A DNA stretch of 64,000 nucleotides from the NCBI GenBank assembly GCA_023433445.1, contig JAEZCS010000016.1, positions 4,723 through 68,722 on the forward strand, in the 5' to 3' direction. Both the position numbers and the translations under genes were made by a program. This document shows positions 43,216 through 51,815 of this stretch, one piece after another (within the stretch, counting starts at the first letter, position 1; each line of letters starts with the position of its first letter). The DNA is from Pseudomonadota bacterium. GTDB taxonomy: Bacteria; Pseudomonadota; Alphaproteobacteria; Sphingomonadales; Sphingomonadaceae. The notes beneath the pieces are model-generated. The model was given only the letters and a program-made list of their open reading frames with translations, searched no databases and had not been told where the DNA came from.

Positions 43216-43839
43216 TTAAAAAGTCGGACCTTGAACCGGACCGGATGGCGCGGCCTTGGGCTTGGCAGCGGCCAGCACTTCGACAATGCCCGATGTGCGG
43301 GCATCCCGTTCAGCATAATCACGCGCGGACATGCCGGCGATCGTGTCGCGCTTGTCCGCATTCGCGCCCTGCCCGACCAGCAGGCGAACAAGGCCAATGT
43401 CCCGCAACTGCACCGCACGGATCAGCGGGGTTTCGCCGCTGCCGTTGGTCTTGTCGATCTGCGCGCCGCCAGCGAGCAGCGTGCGGACGCCATCCTCGAA
43501 CCGGGCCTGCACTGCATTCATGAGTGGGGTATTGCCGCGATTGTCGGCGAGGTTGGGATTGGCGCCCTTTGAGATCAGGAAGGACAGCCATGTGTTGTCG
43601 CGCCTGGCGATGACCAGATGCAGCGCGGTTTCGCCGCTATTGACGTCGCGGCTGTTGATGACGGTCGAACCCGGTTTCTGGATCAGGTCGGTGGCTTTCT
43701 GCCCGTCGGCATCCTTCACCGCCTTCAGGAAATTATAGGCGTCCGAAAATTGCGCATGCGCTGCGACCGGCGACAGCAATGTCAGCGCCAGCGCCGCTGC
43801 GCGAGCCCCCTTCATCCAAGCCGAAAAAGCCTTCATCAT
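43216..43839 (-). CDS. Exported ankyrin-repeat protein
   Basis: The 207-residue protein has a signal peptide (about residues 1-29, ending AAHAQ) and at least three ankyrin repeats ('GETALHLVIARRDNTWLSFL', 'GNTPLMNAVQARFEDGVRTL', 'GETPLIRAVQLRDIGLVRLL'). Ankyrin repeats bind protein partners; the partner in the periplasm is unknown. I place the start at the tandem ATG at 43839/43836; the upstream open frame would overlap the Sco gene. It is divergent from the Sco-type gene. Confidence 0.8.
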   Translation of the reverse strand: MMKAFSAWMKGARAAALALTLLSPVAAHAQFSDAYNFLKAVKDADGQKATDLIQKPGSTVINSRDVNSGETALHLVIARRDNTWLSFLISKGANPNLADNRGNTPLMNAVQARFEDGVRTLLAGGAQIDKTNGSGETPLIRAVQLRDIGLVRLLVGQGANADKRDTIAGMSARDYAERDARTSGIVEVLAAAKPKAAPSGPVQGPTF

Positions 43840-43901
43840 ACGTTCTCGAGCCCCGTTGGCATTTGCAATGGCGGCCATAGCAGGGCATGGCTGGCGGCGC
43901 C

Positions 43902-44543
43902 ATGAACAAAGCAATCCGTTCCCTCGTCCTGCCGATCATCGCCCTGCTGGCCGCCTGTAATATGGGTGCTGGCGGAAACGCATCAAGCGAGGCGGAGAGC
44001 ATGCGCGGCGATCTGGCCGGAGCACGCATCGGAGCGCCTTTCACCTTGACCGACCAGGACGGGAAGAAGGTGCGCTGGGATGATTTCGAGGGCAAGTACC
44101 GGCTCGTCTATTTCGGTTACAGCTATTGCCCCGACGTCTGCCCGCTGGACCTGCAGCACATCATGCAGGGCTTTTCCCAGTTCGAGAAGGTGGATGCGGA
44201 GCGCGCGGCGAAGGTCCAGCCGATCTTCATCAGCGTCGATCCGGAACGCGATACGCCCGCTGTGCTGAAAACCTATGTCGCGGCCTTTCATCCCAAGCTG
44301 ATCGGCCTGACCGGCACGCCGGAGGAGATCGCGAAGGTCGCGAAGGATTTCGTCGTGATCGCCAATAAGGAAGAGGTGGAAGGCGCCAGCAGCTATCTGG
44401 TAAGCCATAGCCGCACGCCTTATCTTTTCGGGCCCGATGGTCAGCCTGTGGCCTTGGTGCCGGTGGATGATCCGGGAACGGCGGACAAGCAGGAAGGGAC
44501 GGCGGATGATGTGCGCGGCTTCCTGGAAAAATGGATCAAGTGA
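43902..44543 (+). CDS. SCO1/SenC-type copper chaperone lipoprotein
   Basis: The 213-residue thioredoxin-fold protein delivers copper to cytochrome c oxidase or acts in thiol chemistry at the periplasmic side. A lipobox 'ALLAAC' ends the signal peptide. The copper ligands are Cys76 and Cys80 in 'SYCPDVCPLD' and a His near residue 169 in 'LVSHSRTPYL'. The ATG at 43902 gives the usual lipoprotein signal; an ATG at 43887 is also possible. The YcgN-type gene follows 4 bases later. Confidence 0.88.
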   Translation: MNKAIRSLVLPIIALLAACNMGAGGNASSEAESMRGDLAGARIGAPFTLTDQDGKKVRWDDFEGKYRLVYFGYSYCPDVCPLDLQHIMQGFSQFEKVDAERAAKVQPIFISVDPERDTPAVLKTYVAAFHPKLIGLTGTPEEIAKVAKDFVVIANKEEVEGASSYLVSHSRTPYLFGPDGQPVALVPVDDPGTADKQEGTADDVRGFLEKWIK

Positions 44544-44547
44544 CGGT

Positions 44548-44973
44548 TTGAACTTCTGGGAAAAACCACTCGACAAGCTGGACCGCGCGGAGTGGGAAGC
44601 ACTGTGCGACGGGTGCGGCAAATGCTGCCTGCACAAGGCAGAGGATGAGGATACGGGGCGCGTCTATCCTACCAACGTCGCCTGCCGCTTGCTGGACCGG
44701 CATAGCGGACAGTGCAGCAATTACAGTGAACGGCGGCGCTTCGTGCCTGACTGCGTCCGGCTGACCCCGCAAAAGGTGAAGACCATCAGCTGGCTGCCAC
44801 GCACTTGCGCTTATCGGCTGCGGGGCGAGGGCAAGCCGCTGCCGGCCTGGCACTATCTGATCAGCGGCGATCGCGAGGCTGTGCATCGTGCGCAGGAATC
44901 GGTGCGCGGCTGGACGATTGCGGAGGCGGACGCAGGCGATTGGGAAAATCATCTTGTCGACCGCGAGCTCTGA
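44548..44973 (+). CDS. YcgN-family cysteine cluster protein
   Basis: The 141-residue protein has the cysteine-rich signature of the YcgN/UPF0260 family: 'CDGCGKCCLHKAEDEDTG', 'TNVACRLLDRHSGQCSNY' and 'PDCVRLTP', then 'SWLPRTCAYRLRGEGKPLPA'. The cysteines suggest metal or Fe-S binding, but the function is not known. A TTG at 44548 seems the start, as the family begins close to 'FWEKPLDKLD' and no better codon is in frame after the Sco stop. The 3' end overlaps the YgjP-type gene. Confidence 0.82.
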   Translation: MNFWEKPLDKLDRAEWEALCDGCGKCCLHKAEDEDTGRVYPTNVACRLLDRHSGQCSNYSERRRFVPDCVRLTPQKVKTISWLPRTCAYRLRGEGKPLPAWHYLISGDREAVHRAQESVRGWTIAEADAGDWENHLVDREL

Positions 44974-45664
44974 CAGCAGCATCACTATCGACGGCATTGC
45001 CGTTCCGGTCCGAATCCGCCGGTCGGCGCGGGCCAAGGCCTACCGCCTGTCGCTCGACCATGCGCGCGGGGAACTACGGTTGTCGCTGCCGATGCGGGCC
45101 AATCTTAACCGCGCGCTGGGCTGGGCTCAGGGACATGAAGGTTGGGTACGGACGCAGATGGCGGCGCGGCCTGCGCTGGTGCGGTTCGATGATGGGACGT
45201 GCTTTCCGCTGGAAGGGCGAGAGATTCAGGTCTGCTGGATGGCGGATGCGTCTCGCACGGTTCGGATCGATGGCGACCGGCTGATTTTGGGAGGCATGCG
45301 CGAGTCGGTGGGGCCGCGCGTGCTGCGCTGGCTGAAGGCGCGGGCGAGGGCGGTGCTGGAGGAAGAGAGCCATGCAATGGCGCGCGATCATGATTTGATC
45401 GTGGCATCCGTAGGCATCGGCGATCCGCGTAGCCGCTGGGCGAGTTGCGCGTCGAGCGGCGCGATCCGCTACAGCTGGCGCCTGATCCTGTGCCCACCAC
45501 ATGTTCGGCGCGCGACGGTGGCGCATGAACTTGCTCACCTGCTGCACATGGATCACAGCCCAGCATTCCATGCAGCCCATGCGCGGATATTGGGGGAAGA
45601 TCCCAAGCCCGCCCGCGCATGGCTAAGGGAGCATGGGTCGGGGCTGCACCGCTACATCGCCTGA
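44954..45664 (+). CDS. YgjP/WLM-like zinc metallopeptidase family protein
   Basis: The roughly 236-residue protein belongs to the YgjP-like (DUF45) family of predicted metal-dependent hydrolases. The zinc motif H-E-x-x-H is in 'VAHELAHLLHMDHSPAFH' near the C-terminus, preceded by 'RSRWASCASSGAIRYSWRL', also conserved. The substrate is unknown. The start is unsure: a TTG at 44954 or a GTG at 44888, both inside the upstream gene. It converges with trhO 3 bases away. Confidence 0.82.
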   Translation: MSTASSDSSITIDGIAVPVRIRRSARAKAYRLSLDHARGELRLSLPMRANLNRALGWAQGHEGWVRTQMAARPALVRFDDGTCFPLEGREIQVCWMADASRTVRIDGDRLILGGMRESVGPRVLRWLKARARAVLEEESHAMARDHDLIVASVGIGDPRSRWASCASSGAIRYSWRLILCPPHVRRATVAHELAHLLHMDHSPAFHAAHARILGEDPKPARAWLREHGSGLHRYIA

Positions 45665-45667
45665 GGG

Positions 45668-46480
45668 TTAAGTTTCGCCCTCGGATACGCACATATGTGC
45701 GGCGTCCTGACGATGGGCGAGGCCACAGCTGCGGCAGATGACGTGTTTGCCGGGCGTGAGGCCGTGGCCGACCGAGACGCGTTCATCGAACACATAGCAG
45801 TCGCCCTGCCAGCGGCTCTGTTCTTCCGGCATTTCTTCAAGATAACGCAGGATGCCGCCGCGCAGATGATAGACATCGTCAAAGCCGCGCGAACGCACGA
45901 GCGCTGTGGACTTTTCGCAGCGGATGCCGCCCGTGCAGAACATGGCGATGCGGGGTTCGCGGCCTTCTTCCCGCAGTTGTTCGGCGAAACGGTCGAACCA
46001 GACGGGGAACTCGCGGAAGGAGCGCGTTCCGGGGTCGATCGCACGGTCGAAGCTGCCGACGGCGACCTCATAGGCGTTGCGGGTGTCGATCACGATCGTG
46101 TCGGGATCAGCGATCAGCGCGTTCCATTCGGCCGGGTCGAGATAGCGACCGGCCTGTGAGGCAGGGTCGAGATCGCCTGCGCCCAGCGTTACGATCTCCG
46201 GCTTCACCTTGACCTTCATGCGAGCGAAGGGCGGTTCTTCCGCCGTCGCGAATTTAACGTCAAGGTCGGCGCAGCCCGGAAGCGCGCGGAGATGGGTGAG
46301 CAGGGCGTCGATCGCTTCCGCGCTGCCTGCCACGGTGCCATTGATACCTTCATGCGCGAGGATCAGCGTGCCGCATGTGCCAAGCTGCGCGCAAATGTCG
46401 CGCAGTTGGACGGCCAGAGCTTCAGGATCGGCGAAGCTGGCGAAGCGGTAAAGCGCGGCGATGGTGAAGGGCGATGCCAT
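45668..46480 (-). CDS. trhO: tRNA uridine(34) hydroxylase, rhodanese-like
   Basis: The 270-residue protein has an N-terminal ferredoxin-like domain ('TLILAHEGINGTVAGSAEAI') and a rhodanese domain with the catalytic Cys in 'IAMFCTGGIRCEKSTALV' (about residue 182). TrhO hydroxylates U34 of certain tRNAs. The C-terminus carries cysteine pairs ('CRSCGLAH' and 'MC') as in family members with a small metal-binding tail. It stands alone on the minus strand between YgjP and PdeM. Confidence 0.88.
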   Translation of the reverse strand: MASPFTIAALYRFASFADPEALAVQLRDICAQLGTCGTLILAHEGINGTVAGSAEAIDALLTHLRALPGCADLDVKFATAEEPPFARMKVKVKPEIVTLGAGDLDPASQAGRYLDPAEWNALIADPDTIVIDTRNAYEVAVGSFDRAIDPGTRSFREFPVWFDRFAEQLREEGREPRIAMFCTGGIRCEKSTALVRSRGFDDVYHLRGGILRYLEEMPEEQSRWQGDCYVFDERVSVGHGLTPGKHVICRSCGLAHRQDAAHMCVSEGET

Positions 46481-46544
46481 GGGGCGCCCATAGCGGCTTC
46501 AAACCGCTCTTGAAAGGGCGGGCGCGAGCGCGCATAGGCGAGCA

Positions 46545-47204
46545 ATGGTTCCCTTTTCGTTCGCGGGTCACGAGTTCCTGGCTTTGCCTGAGGCGGCGCT
46601 GTTCTGGCCCGCCCGATCAGCGCTGCTGGTGGCGGACCTGCATTTTGAAAAGGCCAGTTGGTTCAGCCGGTTCGGCGTGTTCCTGCCGCCGCATGACAGC
46701 CAGGCGACACTGGACGTGATCGAGGCGTTGGTGGCGCGGACGGGGGCGCGGGCGGTGTGGTCGCTCGGGGACAGCTTTCACGATGCCGACGGCGCGGCAA
46801 GGCTGCCGTCCAAGGCGCGCGAGCGGCTGGAGGCGCTTACGTCTCGTCTGGATTGGTTGTGGATCACAGGGAATCATGACGCGGGCATGGACGCAACGCC
46901 GGGTGGACGGCGCGTCGTGGAAGCCGAGGTGGATGGGATCTGGCTGCGCCATGAGGCCGACCCGGTCGATTCGCGCCCGGAAATTTCAGGGCATTTTCAC
47001 CCCAAGCTCCGGCTGTCGCTGCGCGGGCGGCGGGTGTCGCGGCGTTGCTTCGTCGGCTCTTCCTCCAAGCTTATCCTCCCTGCGCTGGGTGCGCTGACTG
47101 GCGGTCTGGATGCGGGACATGGTGAGATTCGCCGCGCCGTTGGACCAGGCGCCATGGCAATGGTGCCGGTGGCGGACAGGATGCTGCGTTTCCCGCTTGG
47201 CTAG
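46545..47204 (+). CDS. pdeM: Metallophosphoesterase PdeM (ligase-associated endonuclease)
   Basis: The 219-residue protein matches the PdeM family: 'LLVADLHFEKASWF' with the metal-binding D-x-H, 'VWSLGDSFHD', the 'WITGNHDAGMD' motif and the distal 'ISGHFHPKL'. The family is usually encoded with an Lhr-like helicase, a nuclease and an ATP-dependent ligase as a DNA damage set. None of these partners is in this window, so this copy is alone here. The stop is directly followed by a perfect small hairpin. Confidence 0.82.
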   Translation: MVPFSFAGHEFLALPEAALFWPARSALLVADLHFEKASWFSRFGVFLPPHDSQATLDVIEALVARTGARAVWSLGDSFHDADGAARLPSKARERLEALTSRLDWLWITGNHDAGMDATPGGRRVVEAEVDGIWLRHEADPVDSRPEISGHFHPKLRLSLRGRRVSRRCFVGSSSKLILPALGALTGGLDAGHGEIRRAVGPGAMAMVPVADRMLRFPLG

Positions 47205-47224
47205 CTACGTTACGGAAACGTAGC
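47204..47224. promoter_or_regulatory. Perfect palindrome after pdeM and before a TonB receptor gene
   Basis: GCTACGTT (47204-47211) pairs with AACGTAGC (47217-47224) around a 5-base centre. It begins at the last base of the pdeM stop and lies 163 bases before the TonB receptor ATG. No U-tract follows. It could be a weak terminator or a repressor operator; the TACGTT/AACGTA halves look like a TetR-type site (inference). Confidence 0.35.
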
Positions 47225-47387
47225 GTTAAGCTGTTGCTGTTAAGCCACAGGAAGCGGCAATCAGGTCAGTCGATGCGCAAAGGGCTGGAAAAGCTGGCGT
47301 GCCTTGCCTTTGGCCTGCTGTGGCCGCATAATCGCACTCCGTAGACGACATGGGAAAATCATGCGCTGCAGGAGAGGAAAGGGTCTC

Positions 47388-50159
47388 ATGAGCAATAAAA
47401 GTCTTTGGCTGTTGTCCGCCGGCATGATCGCGCTGGCTGGATCCGTTTCCCATGCGCAGGCGCAGGAAAGCCCACCACAAAATGGCGTGGTTGAGGATGA
47501 AGGCATCATCATCGTCACCGCGACACGCCGGGCCAGTCCCTTGTCGGACGTGCCGATCGCGGTATCGGCCGTGACGGCACAGGCCATGCAGAATAGCGGC
47601 GCCAGCGATATCCGGTCGCTCAACCAGCTTGCTCCATCATTGCTGGTGTCTTCGACCGGATCAGAAGCCAACGCATCTGCGCGCATTCGCGGCATCGGCA
47701 CGGTCGGCGACAATCCGGGGTTGGAAAGCTCCGTCGCGGTGTTCATTGACGGGGTTTACCGTTCTCGCACTGGCGCGGGCCTCAATGAACTGGGCGAGAT
47801 CGAGCGCGTCGAAGTGCTACGCGGGCCGCAGGGAACGCTGTTCGGGCGTAACGCCTCGGCTGGCCTCATCAACGTGATCAGCAAGGCGCCGGAGTTCCAA
47901 CTGGGCGGCAAGGCCGAAGTCACCTACGGCAATTATGATTATTGGCGGCTGGCCGGGCGCATCACCGGGCCGGTATCCGACAAGCTTGCCCTCAGCCTGG
48001 ACGGGGTCTGGTCGAAGCGGGACGGCTTTTACGATCTGGTGGACACGAGCGGAAACAAGGTCGGCGAGACCAACGATCGCGATCGCTATTTCCTGCGCGG
48101 GCAGGCGTTGTTCGAACCCAATGACGCGCTGTCGATCCGGTTGATCGGCGACTATACCAATCGTGACGAAAGCTGTTGTGGCGCGGCCTATATCGAAACG
48201 CGCGAGCGGCAGCCGGTCGCGGGCGGCGGATACAGCACCGCCCCATTCAATCGCATCGCTGCGATCCTTGCAGGGCAGGGCAGCGTTTTCCCATCCGATC
48301 CCTATGACCGCGAACTGACGATCACGCCCGGTCGCGACTATGTCAGCAAGGTCAAGGATTGGGGCCTGTCGGGCGAGGTCAACTATGACCTGGGCGGGAC
48401 GAAACTGACCAGCATCACAGCCTATCGCGACTATAAGAGCCAGGATTATGGCGATTATGATTACAGCGGCGCTGACCTGCTGTACCGCGACCCCAACACC
48501 TACCGCCAGTTCCGCACCTTCACGCAGGAGTTGCGCGCACAAGGGTCCGCCTTTGGCGAGGTTCTGGATTGGCTGGTCGGCGGCTATTATGCGCATGAAA
48601 AGCTGACGCTGCAGGACAATATCGTCTTTGGCGACGACTATGGCCGCTTCGCTGCGTGCCGCCTGATGGCTGGGGCCGGGGCCAACAGCAACCTGACTGC
48701 GCAGCAACTGGCGGCGTGCGGCAGAGGACTGGCGACGCAGGCGCTGATTACTGGCACGCAGGCGCAGCTGAATGCGGCGCTGACCCCGGCAGTTGGCGCC
48801 GGACAGGCGGGTGCGATTTCCGCCGGGCTCGGCAACGGGCTTCGCGCGCTGGCTGCCATCCCGGGCGGGACGGGCGATGTCGCGTCCATCTATCGGCAGA
48901 AAAGCGAGAATTGGGCGCTGTTCACCCATAATATCATCCACCTGACCAAGCAGATCGATCTGACGCTTGGGCTGCGCTACACGCATGAAAGCAAGAGGTT
49001 CTCGGCCGATTTTGACAACAACAATGCCACCTGCGCGGCATTGCAGGGGTCGAGCTTGCCGACCTTGGCGACGACCCCGGCTCTGGGTCAGGCAGCGGCG
49101 CTGGCAGGCGGCATTTTGACGCTTGGTTGTCTCGGGAACAGTTCGACCGGGCTCAACGCGCTGAACCTCAACGACAGGATCAGCGATGGCGAGCTCTCTG
49201 GAACAGCCGTGCTATCGTGGAAGCCTGTGGACGAATTGCTGGTCTATGGCAGCTATTCGAAGGGTTATAAGGCAGGCGGCTATAATCTCGATCGGTTCCA
49301 GCTGGGATCGACCGGGCTGAACCCGGTGCCCGCCGTCTTTTCTCCGCGCAGCGACGCCGATGTGAGCAGCCTTCGCTTTGCCGCGGAGAAGGTCGACGCC
49401 TTTGAAGTGGGGCTGAAATATACCCAGCCCAAATGGAGCGTGAACATCGCGGCGTTCCGGCAGGAGTTCAAGAATTTCCAGCTGAACACCTTCAATGGCA
49501 CCAGCTTCGTCGTGCAGAATATCAATGGCTGTGACGGGTCGCTTTCGGCGGGCCGAACCTGCGACAACGATGATGTGGGCCCGGGCCTGATCAGCCAGGG
49601 CGTCGAGCTGGAACTGGCGGCGTCGCCAGCGCGCAATGTTCGCGTGGCGGGCGGGCTTACCTACGCGCGGGCCAAATTCGCCAACCGGCTTGTCGGCAGT
49701 GGCGATGGATCAGTGCCGCTTGACCCGGCGCTGTTCCTGCTGCCCGGATCGATCAACAGCCAGGCGCCCGAAGTCGTGACGACGGTCAGCGCATCCTGGA
49801 CGCCGGAGATCGGCTCCTCCGGGCTGTCGGCGCTGTTCTACATCGACGGGCGCATGACCAGCGACTTCAACACCGGGTCGGACCTCTTCCCCGAAAAGCG
49901 GCAGGATGGCTTTGCCGTGTTCAACGCGCGGGTCGGCGTCCGTGGACCGCAGCAGCGTTGGGCGGTGGAATTCTGGGGCCAGAATATCTTCAACCAGGAT
50001 TATACCCAGGTGGCGTTCAGTAGCCCGTTGCAGTCGAGCAGCCCTTCGACGTCCACGACGGGTCAGTTCGCGTTGGGCGCACCAATGGCGAACCAGCTGA
50101 TTTCCGCTTATCTGGCTGAACCCCGCACCTACGGCATCACCCTTCGCGGGAGTTTCTGA
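47388..50159 (+). CDS. TonB-dependent outer-membrane receptor
   Basis: The 923-residue receptor has a signal peptide (about residues 1-25, ending SHAQAQ), a TonB box-like 'EGIIIVTATRR' (about residue 38), a plug domain with 'IRSLNQLAPSLLVSSTGS' and 'VEVLRGPQGTLFGRNASAG', and a 22-stranded barrel ending 'YGITLRGSF' with terminal Phe. It is of the COG1629 type that is abundant in sphingomonads. The ligand (siderophore, glycan or aromatic) cannot be told. A GGAGAGG precedes the ATG at 47388. It overlaps the convergent yggS gene by 23 bases. Confidence 0.9.
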   Translation: MSNKSLWLLSAGMIALAGSVSHAQAQESPPQNGVVEDEGIIIVTATRRASPLSDVPIAVSAVTAQAMQNSGASDIRSLNQLAPSLLVSSTGSEANASARIRGIGTVGDNPGLESSVAVFIDGVYRSRTGAGLNELGEIERVEVLRGPQGTLFGRNASAGLINVISKAPEFQLGGKAEVTYGNYDYWRLAGRITGPVSDKLALSLDGVWSKRDGFYDLVDTSGNKVGETNDRDRYFLRGQALFEPNDALSIRLIGDYTNRDESCCGAAYIETRERQPVAGGGYSTAPFNRIAAILAGQGSVFPSDPYDRELTITPGRDYVSKVKDWGLSGEVNYDLGGTKLTSITAYRDYKSQDYGDYDYSGADLLYRDPNTYRQFRTFTQELRAQGSAFGEVLDWLVGGYYAHEKLTLQDNIVFGDDYGRFAACRLMAGAGANSNLTAQQLAACGRGLATQALITGTQAQLNAALTPAVGAGQAGAISAGLGNGLRALAAIPGGTGDVASIYRQKSENWALFTHNIIHLTKQIDLTLGLRYTHESKRFSADFDNNNATCAALQGSSLPTLATTPALGQAAALAGGILTLGCLGNSSTGLNALNLNDRISDGELSGTAVLSWKPVDELLVYGSYSKGYKAGGYNLDRFQLGSTGLNPVPAVFSPRSDADVSSLRFAAEKVDAFEVGLKYTQPKWSVNIAAFRQEFKNFQLNTFNGTSFVVQNINGCDGSLSAGRTCDNDDVGPGLISQGVELELAASPARNVRVAGGLTYARAKFANRLVGSGDGSVPLDPALFLLPGSINSQAPEVVTTVSASWTPEIGSSGLSALFYIDGRMTSDFNTGSDLFPEKRQDGFAVFNARVGVRGPQQRWAVEFWGQNIFNQDYTQVAFSSPLQSSSPSTSTTGQFALGAPMANQLISAYLAEPRTYGITLRGSF

Positions 50160-50871
50160 TCATGCCTCTCCCGCTCGCCGGAACCGGGCGGGCGGGAGAA
50201 GGTCTTTCACCGAACAAGGCCGTGCCGACCCGAATGTGAGTCGCGCCCAGCATGATCGCCGTTTCAAAATCGCCCGACATGCCCATGGATAGTTGATCCA
50301 TGCCCTCGTCCCTGCCGATCTTCACCAACAACGCGAAATAGGGGGCGGGCTCGACGTCGGCGGGGGGGACGCACATGAGGCCAGCTACCGGAATGTCGGC
50401 GTCGCGGGCAGCGCGGATCAGTGCTGGCGTCTCCGCGATCGGGCAGCCGCCCTTCTGCTCTTCCGCACCGATATTGACCTGAATGAAGCAGGGAACGCGT
50501 TTGCCGGCGGCGTCCATGGCTTTGGCGAGTGCTGTGAGCAGGGATGGGCGGTCGAGCGAATGGATGGCATCGAACAGGGCGACGGCGTCAGCGGCCTTGT
50601 TGGATTGCAACTGGCCGACAAGATGCAAGGAAATACCGGGGGTTTCCTCTCGAAGCATGGGCCATTTGGACTGCGCTTCCTGAACGCGGTTTTCGCCGAA
50701 CACGCGCTGACCGGCAGCAATGAGTGGCCGGATGGCGGCGTCTTCCTGCGTCTTTGAGACCGCGATGAGCGTGATATCATCGGCGGTGCGGTCGGTGAGG
50801 CGGGCCGCGCGCCCCATTGTGTCGCGCACGGCGTTCAGCCGGTCGGCGGCTTCGATGCTGTCGGTCGTCAT
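50137..50871 (-). CDS. yggS: YggS-family pyridoxal phosphate homeostasis protein
   Basis: The 244-residue PLP-binding barrel protein controls free PLP levels. The lysine that binds PLP is in 'ITLIAVSKTQED' (about residue 40). 'RVFGENRVQEAQSKW', 'SLHLVGQLQSNKA' and 'LSMGMSGDFETAI' are typical. The C-terminal 20 residues are proline- and arginine-rich and overlap the 3' end of the TonB receptor gene, so the tail may not be conserved. It is divergent from the thiE-like gene. Confidence 0.9.
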   Translation of the reverse strand: MTTDSIEAADRLNAVRDTMGRAARLTDRTADDITLIAVSKTQEDAAIRPLIAAGQRVFGENRVQEAQSKWPMLREETPGISLHLVGQLQSNKAADAVALFDAIHSLDRPSLLTALAKAMDAAGKRVPCFIQVNIGAEEQKGGCPIAETPALIRAARDADIPVAGLMCVPPADVEPAPYFALLVKIGRDEGMDQLSMGMSGDFETAIMLGATHIRVGTALFGERPSPARPVPASGRGMIRNSREG

Positions 50872-50894
50872 GCAGGCTGCTATAGGCGAGGGTG

Positions 50895-51467
50895 ATGACA
50901 GCTCGCTACGTTAAAAATCTGCCCTCGGTCTGGCTGGTCACGGATGAGCGCGTGTCGAATCAGGCGCTGCTGGAGAGTGCCGCGCACTTGCCCAAGGGAC
51001 GGGGAGGAATCCTGTTCCGGCATTATCGTACGAGGCGTAGTGAGCGACGGGAGCTGTTCGATCGCCTGGCGCAAGTCGCGCAGCGGCGGCGGCTCATGAT
51101 ATTGGTGGCCGGGTCGGCGCGTGAGGCGGCGGCCTGGGGTGCTGATGGCTGGCATGGGCGAGGGGCGGGGCGGGCGACACGGCCTTTGTTTCGGAGCATG
51201 GCCGTTCACAACGCGCTGGAGTTACAAGCGGCAGAGCGCGTGGGGGCGGACCTCATCTTCCTCTCGCCCCTCTTCGCCACGCGTTCACATCCGGGGGGGA
51301 GTGTGTTGGGGCGGATAGCTTTCGCGGGATTGGCGCAAAGCGCGAGGATGCCGGTTGTCGCGCTGGGGGGCGTTCGCGCGGAACATCGGCGGATGCTGAA
51401 AGGGTTGGGCGCTTCGGGCTGGGCGGCGATCGACGGTCTTACTGGAGTATCGGTGGCGAGATTATAG
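50895..51467 (+). CDS. Thiamine-phosphate synthase-like protein
   Basis: The 190-residue protein follows the ThiE/TenI barrel pattern: 'SVWLVTDERVSN' at the N-terminus, 'VHNALELQAAERVGADLIFL' with 'SPLFATRSHPGG' in the middle and 'MPVVALGGVRAEH' near the end. Several ThiE active-site residues are changed: the N-terminal 'R-x-K' strand reads 'GILFRHYRTR'. It could be a diverged ThiE or a TenI-like protein without synthase activity. No TPP riboswitch is seen upstream. The ATG at 50895 overlaps a GTG at 50892. Confidence 0.65.
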   Translation: MTARYVKNLPSVWLVTDERVSNQALLESAAHLPKGRGGILFRHYRTRRSERRELFDRLAQVAQRRRLMILVAGSAREAAAWGADGWHGRGAGRATRPLFRSMAVHNALELQAAERVGADLIFLSPLFATRSHPGGSVLGRIAFAGLAQSARMPVVALGGVRAEHRRMLKGLGASGWAAIDGLTGVSVARL

Positions 51468-51493
51468 GGGCTTGGGGTGGAAAGCGGCCATCC

Positions 51494-51619
51494 CCCCTCC
51501 CGCAGGCGGGAGGGGGTTAGGGGGTGGGCTAGCGCAACTTTAGCGATGTTCTTCCAAGGCTTGCTTAGAAGCTTGCTTCGCTCGCGCCCACCCCTAGCCA
51601 CCCCCGTCTGCGGGAGGGG
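51494..51619. repeat. REP-like paired inverted repeats
   Basis: CCCCTCCCGCAGGCGGGAGG (from 51494) followed by GTTAGGGGGTGGGC is mirrored by GCCCACCCCTAGCCACCCCC and TCTGCGGGAGGGG (51586-51619). The two halves can fold on themselves and on each other, as in bacterial interspersed mosaic elements. The rest of the 348-base gap (51468-51815) holds only a degraded CCCAGC...GCTG palindrome near 51693-51706; I see no gene there. Confidence 0.7.
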
Positions 51620-51815
51620 AATGCCTTGGACTGGTTCGCTGCGATCCGCTGTGAGCGCGCTGGTTTTCCGCGCTCGGCCAGCCTCGCGCGATCCCAGCAT
51701 TCGCTGCGAGGACGAAGGTGTGGTTTGAGCTACCGGTGCAAACAGCAGGGCGAGCAATCAAACGGCTCCGCCTGTCTATCTGACTCAAGACGGCGCGACT
51801 CTCAGCTCACCGGGA

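Noticed and set aside
50880..50895. TPP riboswitch before the thiE-like gene
   Set aside because: The gap between yggS and the gene is only about 23 bases, too short for a THI element.
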